Notes: generated by a model from the letters alone, not told the origin. 64,000 nt of DNA from Ornithodoros turicata (GCF_037126465.1 NC_088202.1:27698213-27762212); one strand, 5' to 3'; counted from the first letter of the stretch, positions 1 through 11,124 are shown. A program made the numbers and translations.

Positions 1-977
1 ATAAGGACAATGGGTTTCAATAATGACTGGCTGCAATTCTGCTATCCCACATTTCCCAGAAAAAATCTTACTAATATCAGTTAATTAATGAATTTTAGCT
101 AATTAGTCATCCAGCACATGCATGCGCTGTCCTACAGGATGTCTGTCTGGCCTTATAAACCACCTGCTGAAACGCCATCTATTTTGCGCAACTAGTTTTT
201 CTTGAAATAAAATTTTGTAATGAATATTAAAAAAAAACGGCATATCTAGTCTCTTTTCTAATTCAGCCAACATTTTATTTTTGTAAAGCCCTTCTGATAT
301 GCAAGAACAAAGCAGTCAGTGTCTACACAAGCACCAAGCAATAACAGAAGAGCCAATGAACCAAATGTGATATGCACTTCCTGAACAAAGTGTTTTGTCT
401 TGATGTACCTGAACTTGATATACTTGATATACCTGAATTATTTTTGACTACTACTATTTGTACAAATGACTGCAAATGTACTATTTGTGTTATTTTCTTG
501 TGTAGAATTATATACCTAGTCAGTATATCTAGTCTCGTTTCTAGTCTAGCCTACAGCATTTAATTTTTGTAAAGCCCTTCTGATATGCAAGAAAAAAGCA
601 TTCAGTGTCTACGCAAGTGCCAAGCAATAACGAAAGTACCAGCAAACTAAATGTGATATGCAGTTTTTGTCTGCTTCATAATAATGCATCCCACAGTTAG
701 ACAACTTGTTGGCTTCTTGCTGACACGCAAGCCGTAAAACAAAACGCTGTAGATTATCGGAAAAAATATAAGTGCCTAGTAGTTTATTTCAGAAAACTGA
801 AAAACAAAGAAGGTGTACAGATGCCTGTACTAACACAAACTTTGAGCATACAACACAGCATTGTTTGAGGTTCAGTGTGTAAGGTAATAAAATAGTTCTG
901 ACAAAAAGTCGTTTTATCTATCACAGTTCTGTATCACATGTTTTGTGCAGAGTACCAAGGAAGCACAGACCACTTTT
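1..977. other. AT-rich gene-poor flank with a local duplication
   Basis: No convincing gene is visible. The stretch is AT-rich and lies 3' of the first Harbinger transposase, which is on the minus strand, so part of it may be that element's 3' region. A segment near 238-377 recurs near 522-663. No second Harbinger gene (MADF or Myb-like) was found here. Confidence 0.5.
238..663. repeat. Imperfect direct repeat of about 140 bp, two copies
   Basis: Two diverged copies, about 238-377 and 522-663, share the order of the same landmarks: a TATCTAGTCTC block, a TTTGTAAAGCCCTTCTGATA block, a CAAGCAATAAC block and a final TGATATGCA. The offset is about 285 bp. They may be a subterminal repeat of the neighbouring transposon. 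Confidence 0.6.
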
Positions 978-2913
978 CAACTTCTCATAACAACCCTTAG
1001 CTGCCATGGTAGGGAACCTTCAGGAGACATGAAATAACCAGCAATTTCATCTCTGATTGCCATGGCCACTGAAGTTGGGCGGTTTGCTCCAGACGAACCC
1101 TCACATCCTACTTGTGTTACTGTTTGTCTCCAAATGCCTTCTTGCACAATCTCCCCACACACAGTATCAGCATAGCCTTCTGGACAGTATGCAGCGTCCA
1201 TTGCAACATCAAGAAATTGTGTAGGCAGACGCCTGCCTTCACCATGTCAGTCAGGAAGTCCGGCGTTCCGGTGACAGTAGACAGAAATGAGCGCCACCTT
1301 GACACCAAGATCCCAAATGCGTTCTCAATGCACCGTCTTGCTCTCGACGACCGGTAGTTGAATACTTTTTTTTTTTTTTTTTCGCTTAGGTTCCTCCCAG
1401 GGTATGGCCGCATTAAGTACGGTCGCAAGGGGAATGCTGCGTCACCTACCATACAAACAGGCCACCGACAGGCTGATGAAGGTAGTCCAAGCGTTCCACG
1501 TTCAAAGTGTTCCTTGATACCACTTTCATTGAAACACGCACCATCTGATACTCGCCCTTGCGCCCCAACATCAACTAGGATAAAGCGGTATTCTGCATCA
1601 GCCACTGCAAGCAGTACACTAGAATAGAACCCTTTGTAATTAAAGAAGTCAGAGCCGCTTTTGTCCGGACACCGAATAGCAAAATGTTTGCCATCTATAC
1701 TTCCAATGACATTCGGAAAGTTCCACCTAGAGCTGTACACTTGCCGGATTTTCTCCCACTCGGCTGTTGTTGGTGGTTTTAACACGAGTGGTGAGAGGCA
1801 GTCCCATATTGCCGCAAGGGTCTCGCTCAATATGTTGGACACGGTTGAAACGTGCATACAGTAATTGATGGCGGTGTCCTGCATGGAACTGCTGGTTGCC
1901 AGGAATCTGTAAAAGTTAATGAGTATGAAAACCGCTAAAAACGTTGTCCATACAATACCAGGGCTGGCACGAGAAAGAACGAAACGCAAATTAATGAACA
2001 AGCACAGAACCAGTCTGAATTTTCTCCTTATTTCATGTAAGTTCATCGTCGTTGGGTTATTTCACAGTTATGTGTTCTTGTGCGTATTTCGAGTGTTGAA
2101 TTAGAGAAGACGGGCCATAGCTCCTGGTGTAATATGAATCCGAAAATATTTAATCGCAGGGATGACGAGAACATGAATGAAATACGATATGAGTTTCCAG
2201 AAGTCGCCTTAATCCAAGCCATTTAACTCAAAACGGCTTCTCGGGTGAATATCGTTAAGGGCTTACCTCAATGTGACTGCTAGTCTCTCCGCAGGAGATA
2301 TGGGTCTTCTATGATTCGGAGGATGCAACAGCCTGTAGTACACCAGGCCCAACAAACGGTCGAATGATGCCTTGGTCATCCTGCATAAAGAACACACACT
2401 GGCTGCGTTAAAGAAGATTGTTCTTGGCACCTACCATGTCCCCAGGAATCGGCAATTACCACTAATGCACAGGAAAACGACTCCCCAGCAGGGAAGGGAG
2501 GGTCTTTACATGCGTTCAAACAGGAGCAGCTAGCAAATCCTTTAAAGCAGTAAATAAGGGTAACCACAGGCAGGGACTTATTCATATTAATATGCATAAC
2601 AACATATTAGGGTTGTTTATGAGCGCCTGATCAAAAATAAATTCTTATTATTGTTATAATTATTATTATTAGTAGTATTATTGTTATTGTTGTTATTATT
2701 ATGAAAGCATGCTTTCAATTATTACCTGAAATACTTGAAATGGTATTCTGGATCCACTTGCCGCAGCTCCTGTACGAGGTTGTGGTACTGCCCAATGTAA
2801 GGCCGCTTGTCGAATATCTCTCGGATGTACATAGTCCGCTTCCGTCTCCGTCGTAGACGACGCAGCAGCAATGCTGTAGTGATTTTTCGCCGCGCTGGAT
2901 ACGTCCACACCAT
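978..2913 (-). pseudogene. PIF/Harbinger transposase, three exons, frameshifted near the C terminus
   Basis: HARBI1-like DDE transposase that would cut and paste a PIF/Harbinger transposon. Exon 1 is about 2726-2913 and encodes a basic N terminus ending PEYHFKYFR. Exon 2 is 2267-2380 (MTKASFDRLLGL start). Exon 3 begins at 1906. Donors are GTAATA and GTAAGC, acceptors CAG, and the phases join cleanly. The DDE_Tnp_4 catalytic residues are visible: Asp in SIDGKH, Asp in VGDAAF, Glu in CIENAFGIL. After LHNF near position 1213 the frame breaks. The expected C terminus, with YCPEGYADT and a downstream acidic segment, continues in another frame to 978. A lysine run (SEKKKKKV) sits where the family has a short linker and comes from an 18-19 T homopolymer around 1364-1382. 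The matching second gene and both element ends were not found. This is a decayed copy unless the frame break is a sequencing error. Confidence 0.85.
2637..2703. repeat. ATT-rich trinucleotide microsatellite
   Basis: Interrupted run of TTA/ATT units (TTATTATTGTTATAATTATT and similar). It lies in the first intron of the minus-strand Harbinger transposase. Confidence 0.8.
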
Positions 2914-3014
2914 TTCAAGAGCAAATTATTACGAAAACACGCAATACGCGCGAAAGGCCGCAACTGTCGGAAACCGCGGGAAAGGTAGCAGACAGCTTCT
3001 GCGACCTTGCGCAT

Positions 3015-3448
3015 GCGCCACGGCCGCCGGCCGTTGCTGACGCGCGTCTGACTATAAACGCATATTTCCTGGCCGGCTTGACGTGACGTGTCCGACTTCG
3101 GCTGTCGCTGGCTGCGACGCCAAAAACGTCGGACTATATCTGCGCCTTTAGAGTCACTGTACTACTCTACCTACCATGGCACGCGTACGCCTCAGCGCGG
3201 CCACGAAAGGTTCGAGGAATTAGGGTAGGGAGCATGGTTTCTCCGAGAGGCGTCGGGTGAAACTGGTCTTCTTACGTCCCCGTGGTCGCCCAATAAACCA
3301 CAAACATCTTTTCGACGTACCAGGAAAATCCAAATAGCTCAGTCCAAAAGTAATGTCCGGTCGATATCCATCATCCGTACACTGAGTACGTTGGAACAGG
3401 TGGAGGTCCATAGAACGTGCAGTATACTAAAGTTACAGATATCTAATG
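3015..3448. other. GC-rich 5' flank of the Harbinger transposase, no gene
   Basis: Sequence upstream of the minus-strand transposase start. It is GC-rich near 3010-3130 and has a GGACTATATCTGCGCC stretch near 3134 that could be an eroded terminal repeat. I could not find its partner in the window. No coding region is supported. Confidence 0.35.
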
Positions 3449-3450
3449 TA

Positions 3451-4952
3451 CAGGTTGGAACAAAAGTTTACGGAACACGCGAGCGGCGTATTTTTTCCTC
3501 GGGACGACACACTAGCGGCGGTCGGAAGCGGGAGAGCTCACTCGTTCGGAGGGGTGGCGGTAGGCCGCCGTGCTTTAAACGACGTACTGCGGCTGTTTTG
3601 GTATTGAGTGTGTTGGGAAAATTTAGTGCTATTCATCTGTCTCGCAAGGATGCTAGGGAGTTCTATGCTGTAGATATGATAAGGATTGATAATCCAGAGT
3701 GACTTTCAGTTCACAATCAGCTTTTATTGCAAAATGAAAAGAATGAGAATGATATATAAAATGAAAAGCAAATTGAGTGCACTTAATTTCTGAACAGAAA
3801 AAAAGAAAAAAGGGAACAGAAAAACGGCAAAGTGAGGGCTACCCAGTTTACAACGGCCTAATATTTTGTTACGGCGCCTTCTGCCGCAATGACTGCAGCC
3901 GTCCGTCGTGGCAGAGACTCGTAGAGGCGGTGAATGAGGCCGATATCACTCCGGAGAGCTGTCCATTCCGCTAATACGGTTTCCCACAGTGTCTCCTTGC
4001 TTCTGATGCGTATGCGCTGACTCATCATGCGGTACTTGAGGATGCCCCAGATATTTTCTGTTAGGTTTAAATCCGGGCTTTTCGCAGGCCAGGGGAGCTG
4101 CTGAATGCACAAGTTCTGCAGGCGGTCCTGGGTTTTCTTGGACATGTGAATAGAGCTGCCGTCGTGCTGATAAAGAAAACAGCCGTCGGGGAACGGTCCG
4201 CCAAGCACGTACGGCAGCAGGGAGCTCTCGATGACTTCACTGTAGAGCGCAGTGTTGAAGCGCCCATCAAGGCGTATAAGTGGCCCGAGCCCCTGGTAGG
4301 ACAGGAGCCCCACACGGTAACGGTCTGGCGGCCACTTGATAGTACCCGGTACAGGTACTGGGCCATGTACCTTTGTGACAAAATAGACAGTGTTACAAAA
4401 AGGGGCTAAGTTCTCTGTGAGAGCAATGAGAGATTATATACCTGGACTTCGGGGGCCGCCATACCCGTCTTGTTTGTGACCATAGAGTGCTGAACGCCGC
4501 TTCGTCACTAAACACGACGTTTCCCCATTCTGCAACGTCCCAGTGCTGGTGTCGAATGGCGAACTGTAATCTAGCTACCGTGTGATCCGCAGTGAGCAGC
4601 GGCTTCTGCACGGCAACGCCAGACTCCAGACCCAGAAACTTGAGTCGTCGCCTTAGAGTATTTGCAGACACGCTTAGGTCGAGTTCCCGCTTTATATCCA
4701 CCGCCGTGAAAAAAGGATTCGCGCAAGTGGCTCCTATAATGGCCCTGTCATCTTCGACGATGGCCTACCGCTTCGGGGAGCATCTTCAATTCGATTTTCG
4801 TCTCTCTATGCTTGAATGATGTGGTTGACCGAAGATAGACAACAGCCGATTCGCTGAGCAATGGCGCGCTGGGACACTCCAGCCTGGGAGAGTCCGATAA
4901 TCTCCCGCCTCTTTTCGATGCTGATCCTTCTGATACTTTCCCTTTGACTCAT
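3451..4952 (-). mobile_element. Decayed Tc1-like DNA transposon
   Basis: A Tc1/mariner-superfamily element read from the minus strand. Its 3' terminus lies at 3451, next to a TA dinucleotide, and begins CAGGTTGGAACAAAAGTTTA, which looks like a Tc1 terminal inverted repeat. I could not find the matching terminus beyond the transposase start, so the 5' end is lost or too diverged. The transposase remnant occupies 3858-4952. Confidence 0.75.
3858..4952 (-). pseudogene. Tc1-like transposase, multiply disrupted
   Basis: The predicted start is the ATG at 4950-4952 (MSQRES), followed by an HTH domain containing QAGVSQRAIAQRIGC. An in-frame TAG at 4806-4808 ends that frame. The second HTH and the first part of the DDE domain lie around 4393-4701 (VVFSDEAAFS, with the first catalytic Asp). 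Further frame breaks occur near 4390 and 4310. The rest is at 3858-4313, with YQHDGSSIHMS holding the second Asp and WPAKSPDLNLTENIWG holding the final acidic residue. The ORF is far from intact, so this copy cannot encode an active transposase. Confidence 0.85.
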
Positions 4953-5589
4953 TTTGAAATGTGCCTGGGACCGGCTCTGTTTCATCTTTTAAGCTTTTCG
5001 CAGGTATCACATGATAATAATTTGAATCTGAAACGCGGCCAACAATTCCTTGAGGTTACGTCGGTATGTGATAATGAAGATGCTGTACTACGATGCAGAC
5101 TAGAGATTACTATTTAAGACAAGATACCTCAACCATTTCAGTTAATAGGCTCTCTCTAAAACCTCCTCATCCTCTATCTTGGAATTTTATAAAAGTACAA
5201 CGTAATCCAAGTTCGCGGTACTTGTCGCACTAGTGGAGTCCTGACCCATTGAAGTGGCGTACTTTATATGGGGTTGCATGAGCTACCAGGTATACACTGC
5301 CAGGTTATATGCCAGGACATCCAGTGGAGATTCCTTTGGTTCAGAGGTACATCCTTTAGATGGTACAAAATCCAGCCTGGACATCCATACAACATACCAG
5401 CAACATGATTTGGTCAAGCATTCGATGTTGATCTATAATACGTCCTTTCAGCGCAGTTTCGATATATGGATATCTACTAGACATATCAAATATCCATGCC
5501 TATGCATACTCTGGAGACGTCTAAAGGACATTTATGGAAGAACACACGTGATTGACACACGTGACAAAGAACCACACGTGATCGAAATT
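4953..5589. other. No gene recognised
   Basis: Contains a 163-codon open stretch on + (5254-5745) that runs into a dispersed repeat and has no recognisable domain. Nothing else is supported. Confidence 0.4.
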
Positions 5590-5725
5590 ATCAGTAGACC
5601 TTCCCTGCGGCACGTTCCCTCGAGAGCGTGTCGTGTCGTCCCTCCTCTGTCCCTTTCTCGGGTTCCAAAATTTTTTCACCATGTACCAGCTGGCCTGCAC
5701 CCTTGCCCTTTTGCCATTACGTGCA
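5590..5725. repeat. Dispersed repeat, second copies near 17255-17398
   Basis: Contains the blocks CCCTTTCTCGGGTTCCAA, a T-rich run, CACCATGTACCAGCTGGCC and TGCACCCTTGCCC. The same blocks in the same order recur, in both orientations, at about 17255-17398. This marks a dispersed non-autonomous element. Its class is not clear from two sites. Confidence 0.7.
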
Positions 5726-5820
5726 GCCTGTCGCCACACAAATAGGCTGTGTTAAACCTTTCCTGATGAGGACAGCGACGCCACCTCGTCCTTCACACAT
5801 TAGAGACGTTTAGCAGACCG

Positions 5821-6330
5821 TTGATAACGTGGCTGGCGTCGGACCGTATCAACCTGAACCAATCAATGGATAAGGTTCTGAGTCACGCACCACTGCGATT
5901 GGTTCCGATAGGCACGATAACATTATCAACGGTACACTAAAACTCACTATTGTTCTCTGGACCTTCCATTAAACATTGTCACCTCTGTTTCTCCGTTGTA
6001 CTCTCTTCTACAAGGTGGTGCCGAAACCCGGGATATACCGAACCTTCCTTTGAACGTCCCTGAGGGACTGTACAGGCCTAACTGAGAGGACTGCAGCGGG
6101 CGCTGACAGCAGTCTGAACGAACGAAATCGACGGCGTTCAACTGATCAATCAAAGCAGCTTTGTACGAGCGTATGGCGTTAATGAAAGATCTAGAACGAC
6201 GAAGAACTGCAGAAGAACGTCATGACTTTAAATACTTCAAAGAAAGGACGGACCGTCTACAAAACTGGAAAATGCGTATTCAACAACTTGACTGTCAGAT
6301 AGAGCCAATGCTTTCAACGAAGAAGATAAG
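5821..6330 (+). mobile_element. BEL/Pao-type LTR end, primer-binding site and gag start remnant
   Basis: An LTR-like stretch ends TCTACA at 6012. Three bases later comes a primer-binding-like site, TGGTGCCGAAACCCGGGAT (6016-6034), of the kind found in BEL/Pao retrotransposons. A basic, coiled-coil-like reading frame follows (about 6161-6340, with LERRRTAEER and RTDRLQNWKMRIQ), resembling the start of a BEL gag. No protease, RT or second LTR follows, so it is a 5' remnant. The LTR start was not placed. Confidence 0.5.
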
Positions 6331-7527
6331 ATCGCATCCCACGCGATATACGTCACATTCCCCTATCTTCCCCATCACGTGACCCACGTCAGGTTCATTC
6401 ATTCCTGTTTCTTAGTGGCAATAAACATCATCACCCCATGCTCTGTGTTGTCCTGTTTTCCACAGGCTGAAACACCTTACGCGTAAATGTACTCAAATTA
6501 CTTTGATGTAGTGCCACGATGAAGTAAACTATCTCGATATAGGTATGCAGGAATCTCAGGAATGTAGCGCGGTGAAGTACCCGCAAAGTAGTCAGAAAAT
6601 AGCCAAGTCACCAATGACCAAATTCAGAGGAGTACAAGTTACAGTAAAAATGTATAAAAATAAAAATTTTAATAATAAAAAAAATAAAAATAAAAATTTT
6701 AAAATACGATACTAAATACTCAAGGCAGAACGTAATTAAAATACAGTACACATACTTGGAAATGAAAGTAATTAGGGTACAGTATGAAACACTTCAAAAC
6801 GTAATTAAGATAAGATACTGGTGGATTTGGGTGTCGTATGTGCGTTGCTGAAAAGACATTAGCGAAATACGTATAAATGCTGAAAAAACTGGCTCTTTCA
6901 GAAGATAAAGTAATGTTCACCGAAGTATAGAACAAATATTATATTGATCACTTTCTAACATGTGGTTGATTCTTCAGAAGTCGAACTGATGGATATGTCG
7001 AGCATGACGAAGTTAATTTAGGGAAGCGAATGTTACGTACCAGAGCCAAGCTTACTTGCTTGTCCCTAATGCGTTCACTAAGAGCTCCCAGATATCTGCG
7101 GTGGTGGTGGTGGTGATGTTGAAAGGGCTTGCCGTTGTCGGCCTCACGTATGTGGGCAACGTCACGACTGACGCCCTGGGGAAATGTGCGTCCTGGGCCG
7201 ACTTCTAGGGGAACTGTGCCCAGATATCTGCAGTTCCATCCCCACCACCACCACCACCGATAGCATGCCTTGAAGTGTACCTCGAAGTCGGTTTTGCGAT
7301 CGTGCTTCCGCTGTCCCACGAACCTGCTTGGGGACAGTGTTTTGTCCCGGTTTTGGCTGGAACGACCCCCAACGACAATAAAGAAGGGTTTCCTACTCTC
7401 ACTGCCGTCTTCCGGCTCACATTTTTCCACAATCTAGCCAATGGAATGTTATGACGTGTTTGCTAACAAGCCATCCCTTTGACAGTACTTCCTGGAAAGG
7501 AAAGATAGCCCGCGCAAGCTTTGCTCA
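6331..7527. other. Gene-poor stretch with simple repeats
   Basis: AT-rich low-complexity runs occur at about 6640-6720. Near 7087-7260 there is a GGT-rich tract and a CCA-rich tract, each next to a CAGATATCTG block, so they form an imperfect inverted pair. The block GAGGCCGACAACGGCAAGCC beside the first tract (in reverse complement) also occurs near 35461, so this is part of a dispersed repeat. His-rich ORFs here are translated microsatellite. Confidence 0.5.
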
Positions 7528-7878
7528 TCAAACTGCGTCGGTGGAAGGAGGACGGTCTTGATCAATCATCATGACGCTGACGATAATGACGAAATGGAGG
7601 TGCAAGTTCAGAGATTCAGCGCGTTCGGGGAGAGATTTTCCGTTCAAGTATGAGGGCACAGAAAACAAAATATTCTGGTCAAAGTATTTAATGCATGCTC
7701 TCTGCAGTACGAAATTTGCAAACTGCTGAGGGTTGACTTGCGCGGACTGAAACGAAACAAATGACAGAATACACTCTGGACAATACTTGTGCTCGGTACT
7801 CCCGCACACCAAATACATTGTCCCCTTAGTGCTCAGCTGAACACGCTTCACCAGTAAGTCAAACAAACGTAACCGCAT
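7528..7878 (-). CDS. Unrecognised 116-codon ORF
   Basis: Open frame from an ATG at 7878. The product has several Cys (for example CGSTEHKYCPEC, residues about 25-36) and no signal peptide, membrane segment or domain that I recognise. It is not low-complexity. Splice or promoter evidence is lacking. It may be an exon of a host gene, a transposon fragment or a chance ORF. Confidence 0.2.
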   Translation of the reverse strand: MRLRLFDLLVKRVQLSTKGTMYLVCGSTEHKYCPECILSFVSFQSAQVNPQQFANFVLQRACIKYFDQNILFSVPSYLNGKSLPERAESLNLHLHFVIIVSVMMIDQDRPPSTDAV

Positions 7879-8121
7879 TGGGAACCGGCGAAATATTTGA
7901 TCTGCAACACCCCACCACCAACCTCGCTTGTGGCCCGCCTTAGGGACGAAGGAATATGGTCACATTCGTCTTACTGCAACTACTTCTGACGTCGATCTGC
8001 ATACCTTACAGGTGGCCAGGTGGAAGCATAAGAGGAAAGATGTTGTGACAGATAAAAACCGAGCCATTTGCAACGGTAGCGTTCATTCCACTGCACACTT
8101 TTTCATATAACACCACTCCAA

Positions 8122-8127
8122 TTTATT
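8122..8127 (-). terminator. AATAAA polyadenylation signal of the secreted-protein gene
   Basis: TTTATT on + reads AATAAA on -, about 30 nt beyond the stop codon of the gene at 8157-8813. That spacing suits cleavage and polyadenylation of this transcript. Confidence 0.55.
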
Positions 8128-8156
8128 AACCATACCGAATAACCTAAGCCAACTAT

Positions 8157-8813
8157 TTATAGATACCGTTGACCATGCCGCACGTATATTGGATAGTCCA
8201 CGTTTTCGACTCTTTCACGAGGAACCATATGAGGAGGGCATGTTGTCGTTGTCGGAACCTTGCAGGTCGTCGTCGTCGGTTTTGGCTTGCACGTTGTGGT
8301 TGGAGGTTTGCAGGTCGTTGTCCGTATAGGCTTACACGTTGTCGTAGTTGGCGGTTTGCACGTTGTCGTAGTTGGCGGTTTACACGTTGTCGTCGTTGGT
8401 TTGCACGTTGTGGTAGTAGTGGTTGTGGTCCTCCGAGTCGTAGTAATTTTCACGCACCCTGCGGGTTGCCTAGGCGCCACTTCCCAGTATTCTTCCCTCT
8501 GTCGCTTTACGGCGGAATGGCTTGGTAGGCGGTTTTCAAAGAGGCGACGATTCGCTCTTTGAACCCTCGGGAGCACTTTATCCAAGAACCAGTCTTCAGC
8601 AATACGGTATCCGTCAAGCTGACTGGGACTGAGCATTTTGTCCTGTACCAAAGCCGTGTCCCCCGCAAGGTTTTCCCAGACGACGGACCTTCTTCGACGT
8701 CCTTGTATCGCGGATTTGCTCCTATGGCGCCGTCGTTGAGAGCGTCCACCGTCGGTACCACCCAGCAGGAAGCAACAGGCCAGAAACAGAAGTGGGAAGG
8801 TCGCTGCTTTCAT
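8157..8813 (-). CDS. Secreted Thr/Cys-rich mucin-like protein
   Basis: Intact 218-residue ORF. The first 22 residues (MKAATFPLLFLACCFLLGGTDG) form a clear signal peptide, so the product is probably secreted. A basic stretch follows (GRSQRRRHRSKS and RRRR, about residues 23-42), which may be a propeptide cleavage region. A middle segment up to about residue 118 has no Cys. From about 119 to 197 there are roughly eight imperfect TTTTCKPP units, each with one Cys, giving a Thr-rich domain suited to O-glycosylation and disulfide cross-linking. The C terminus is short and charged. The start is the first ATG and precedes the signal peptide directly. An AATAAA lies just past the stop. Such proteins are common among arthropod cuticle, gut-lining and tick salivary or cement secretions, but the function here is unknown. 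It is the best host-gene candidate in the window. Confidence 0.75.
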   Translation of the reverse strand: MKAATFPLLFLACCFLLGGTDGGRSQRRRHRSKSAIQGRRRRSVVWENLAGDTALVQDKMLSPSQLDGYRIAEDWFLDKVLPRVQRANRRLFENRLPSHSAVKRQREEYWEVAPRQPAGCVKITTTRRTTTTTTTTCKPTTTTCKPPTTTTCKPPTTTTCKPIRTTTCKPPTTTCKPKPTTTTCKVPTTTTCPPHMVPRERVENVDYPIYVRHGQRYL

Positions 8814-8953
8814 GGCCTGCCTGCTGTGCTGGTCTTCCCGGACACCCTACGGAGCAGCTGCCGCAAGCTGCCAAGCGACGACAGGAGAACGATATCGCGC
8901 GCTCACAACGTCTTCCTCATTTGTACTGTCTATTTTAGCTTTCATTATGCTCC

Positions 8954-8963
8954 GTTTTATAAA
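8954..8963 (-). promoter_or_regulatory. Possible TATA box of the secreted-protein gene
   Basis: On the minus strand this reads TTTATAAAAC, about 140-150 bp upstream of the ATG. That leaves room for a transcription start near 8930 and a short 5' UTR. It is one of several AT-rich candidates, so the call is tentative. Confidence 0.3.
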
Positions 8964-9063
8964 CTTTCGACTACAGAAAGCAATATTTTCGCATATCAAT
9001 TATTTTTTTGAAGTATCTTCCTTTTCGAGTTGCTTGAATTATAAATTTCTAATTATCCAATAA

Positions 9064-9771
9064 AACAATAGCGGTGCCGGCAATATAGTATCATGTGGAA
9101 ACCATAGTACACACAGAAAAATAACCGTTCTTCAATACCTGTATTCAACAGCCGACTTCAACCATTGTTTTAGTGACGTCGGGTTTAAATCGATCACATG
9201 ATCTCTCCGGCTATGAAGAGCTGTCCAAAGGGTGGACCACAACGCATGCGCATTATTCACATTGTCACGAGATGGTTGAGGGGAGGGAGAAAGTAGCAGA
9301 CGACAGGACTGCGAAGAGGAAGGCTCCCATTTGCTTTTTGATTATGAGGTTGTTAACGGAAGAAAAGTTCAGGCGGCGCTGGCGCTGCTGCAGGTGGTTG
9401 CGGATCAGGGTGTCGGTAATCGGCGGTTGATCCTCTGTACGTGATCGTTGTGCTTTTGTCGGTATTCGGTCGTCGATTGTGGTTGCGTATAATAACTTCA
9501 TCCGCATCGTCCATCGCTTTTTTATCGTCTGTTGTGCGACCTGTGTGATGACATGCAACGATCAAGATAGCTTCTCGATTGATGGGGCACTCAGCAGCGT
9601 CTTTTATACACTTTCGAGCCTGATGTCATGTTCGGAGCGTGTGTGCAAGTGCTTGTTCACTGTAGGCTATGTGAACAGAAGGAACACTGATGCAAGGGTG
9701 ACCTTATCCTGCATGGGACTCCCACACGCATAACTTTTACGGTGTTATAGCTTCAAGAAATCGACATGGTA
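9064..9771. other. No gene recognised
   Basis: Short ORFs of 60-97 codons occur on both strands around 9173-9733. None shows a domain, and several overlap antiparallel to each other. Nothing is supported. Confidence 0.4.
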
Positions 9772-9779
9772 CTTTTAGC

Positions 9780-10758
9780 CAGGGGTCGAAACCGGAACTG
9801 AACCGTAACCGAAAACCGCAAAAAAAACGTAATTTTTTGTCGAACCGAACCCGAACCGAACCGTAAACATTTTTTCTCTCCCCTTCAACGAACCGGAACT
9901 GAACCGAAAAAATATGATGCAGTAACCGGTTCGGCAGACGTTAAAAATGCCTTCCCACTCGACTGTCGCCCACAAGCTCCCTGCATCGCTCGGAATCTTA
10001 CCGAATACATAGAGCGGATATAACAAATTGATAAACCAAGAAGTGGTGAGTCCATGCACCTCCTACAGCCTCACCTCCAAAAGGTTCACGACATCCCTGT
10101 ACGTTTTTCTGACTCGAGGTGTAAAAAAAGATGTGCTACACGACAGCTACACTTCGCATTGTTGCCTCGGCTACTTCCTTTCATTCAGCGTCGCAGTGCG
10201 AAGGCGACGTAAATTTTACCTTACCTACATCTAACCTACCGTTTAATATCACTCTTTATATATTAATAGTTCACAGTGACATCCACAAGCAACGCGGACA
10301 ACCAGCGACCACCGCAAACGTGTCACGAGGTTGGCGCATGGTGCAAAGCGTCGAGCTCTGGCACCAGCTAAACGCCGACCGTCGAACCAAGAAACGCGAC
10401 TTCTCTTTTTCTCTTTAGAAATTGGCGATAGCTTTTTGGAGTTCAATGGCATGTTGTGCGCCATTTCCCAATACTTTTCGGTACAGTAAAGGATGATCTG
10501 CTGTGAAATGCATGGTTCTTTGTACCTATGAAGTGTAAAGGCGAAGGAGTAAGAGGAAGGAAGGAGGAGCAAGCGATCGCCGGAACGTGATGTTAACGCT
10601 CACATGTGGTACACTGATTAGCATAGCACACGTAAGCCGGTTCGAACAGATTAATATCGGTTCAAACCGTTATTTTGGTTGCGCTGAACCCGAACCGGAC
10701 CGATAACCTTCAACCGTAACTTGAACCGAACCCCCAAAAATAACGGTTTCGAGTCCTG
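9780..10758. mobile_element. hAT-type MITE, 979 bp, with 8-bp target duplication
   Basis: Termini CAGGGGTCGAAACCG (left) and CAGGACTCGAAACCG (right end, reverse complement) match at 13 of 15 positions. The flanks are CTTTTAGC (9772-9779) and CTTTTAAC (10759-10766), an 8-bp target duplication with one difference, which is the hAT length. Subterminal GAACCGAACCG-like runs lie at both ends. No transposase is present, so it is non-autonomous. Confidence 0.8.
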
Positions 10759-10948
10759 CTTTTAACGTGCCACAAATCTGCAACGCGTTAGAGCATCTCT
10801 GGTTGTGTTTCTTTGGAGCGCGACTCATGCGGAGAACGTACTCAGGGTGGCATTGTTTACGTCATCGTCCTGTGTGTGTATATGTGTGCGCTGTTTTCGT
10901 CATGTTACCCAGGGCGTCCCTGCTTGTGAGCGTGGAAGTTGCCGGTGT

Positions 10949-11124
10949 TGTAGTGTACTGCTATCTGTGCGTGGATCTGTGCATCCTCGTGGCTTATGTC
11001 TTATCGCAAAGAGAGCGTGATTGTATGGAGGACACGTGCACGTGTAAACCTACTTAAGAGCAATAAAGACTTGGTACGGGACTTTTACCCAGATAGAACG
11101 TGGTGTCTGGCTGAACACACAACA
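10949..11124 (+). repeat. 5' LTR of the gypsy element
   Basis: Starts TGTAGTGTACTG and ends CACACAACA. An AATAAA polyadenylation signal lies at 11062-11067. It matches 16229-16404 at all but five positions. Confidence 0.95.

Noticed and set aside
5254..5745. 163-codon ORF on +
   Set aside because: Its last third is translation of a dispersed repeat found again at 17255-17398, and the first part has no recognisable features.
5755..5815. Possible hammerhead ribozyme (CTGATGAG followed by a short stem)
   Set aside because: The required GAAA after stem II and the pairing for stems I and III are not present.
6948..7441. His-rich ORFs on -
   Set aside because: The His and Gly runs are translated GGT/CAC microsatellite within a dispersed repeat.
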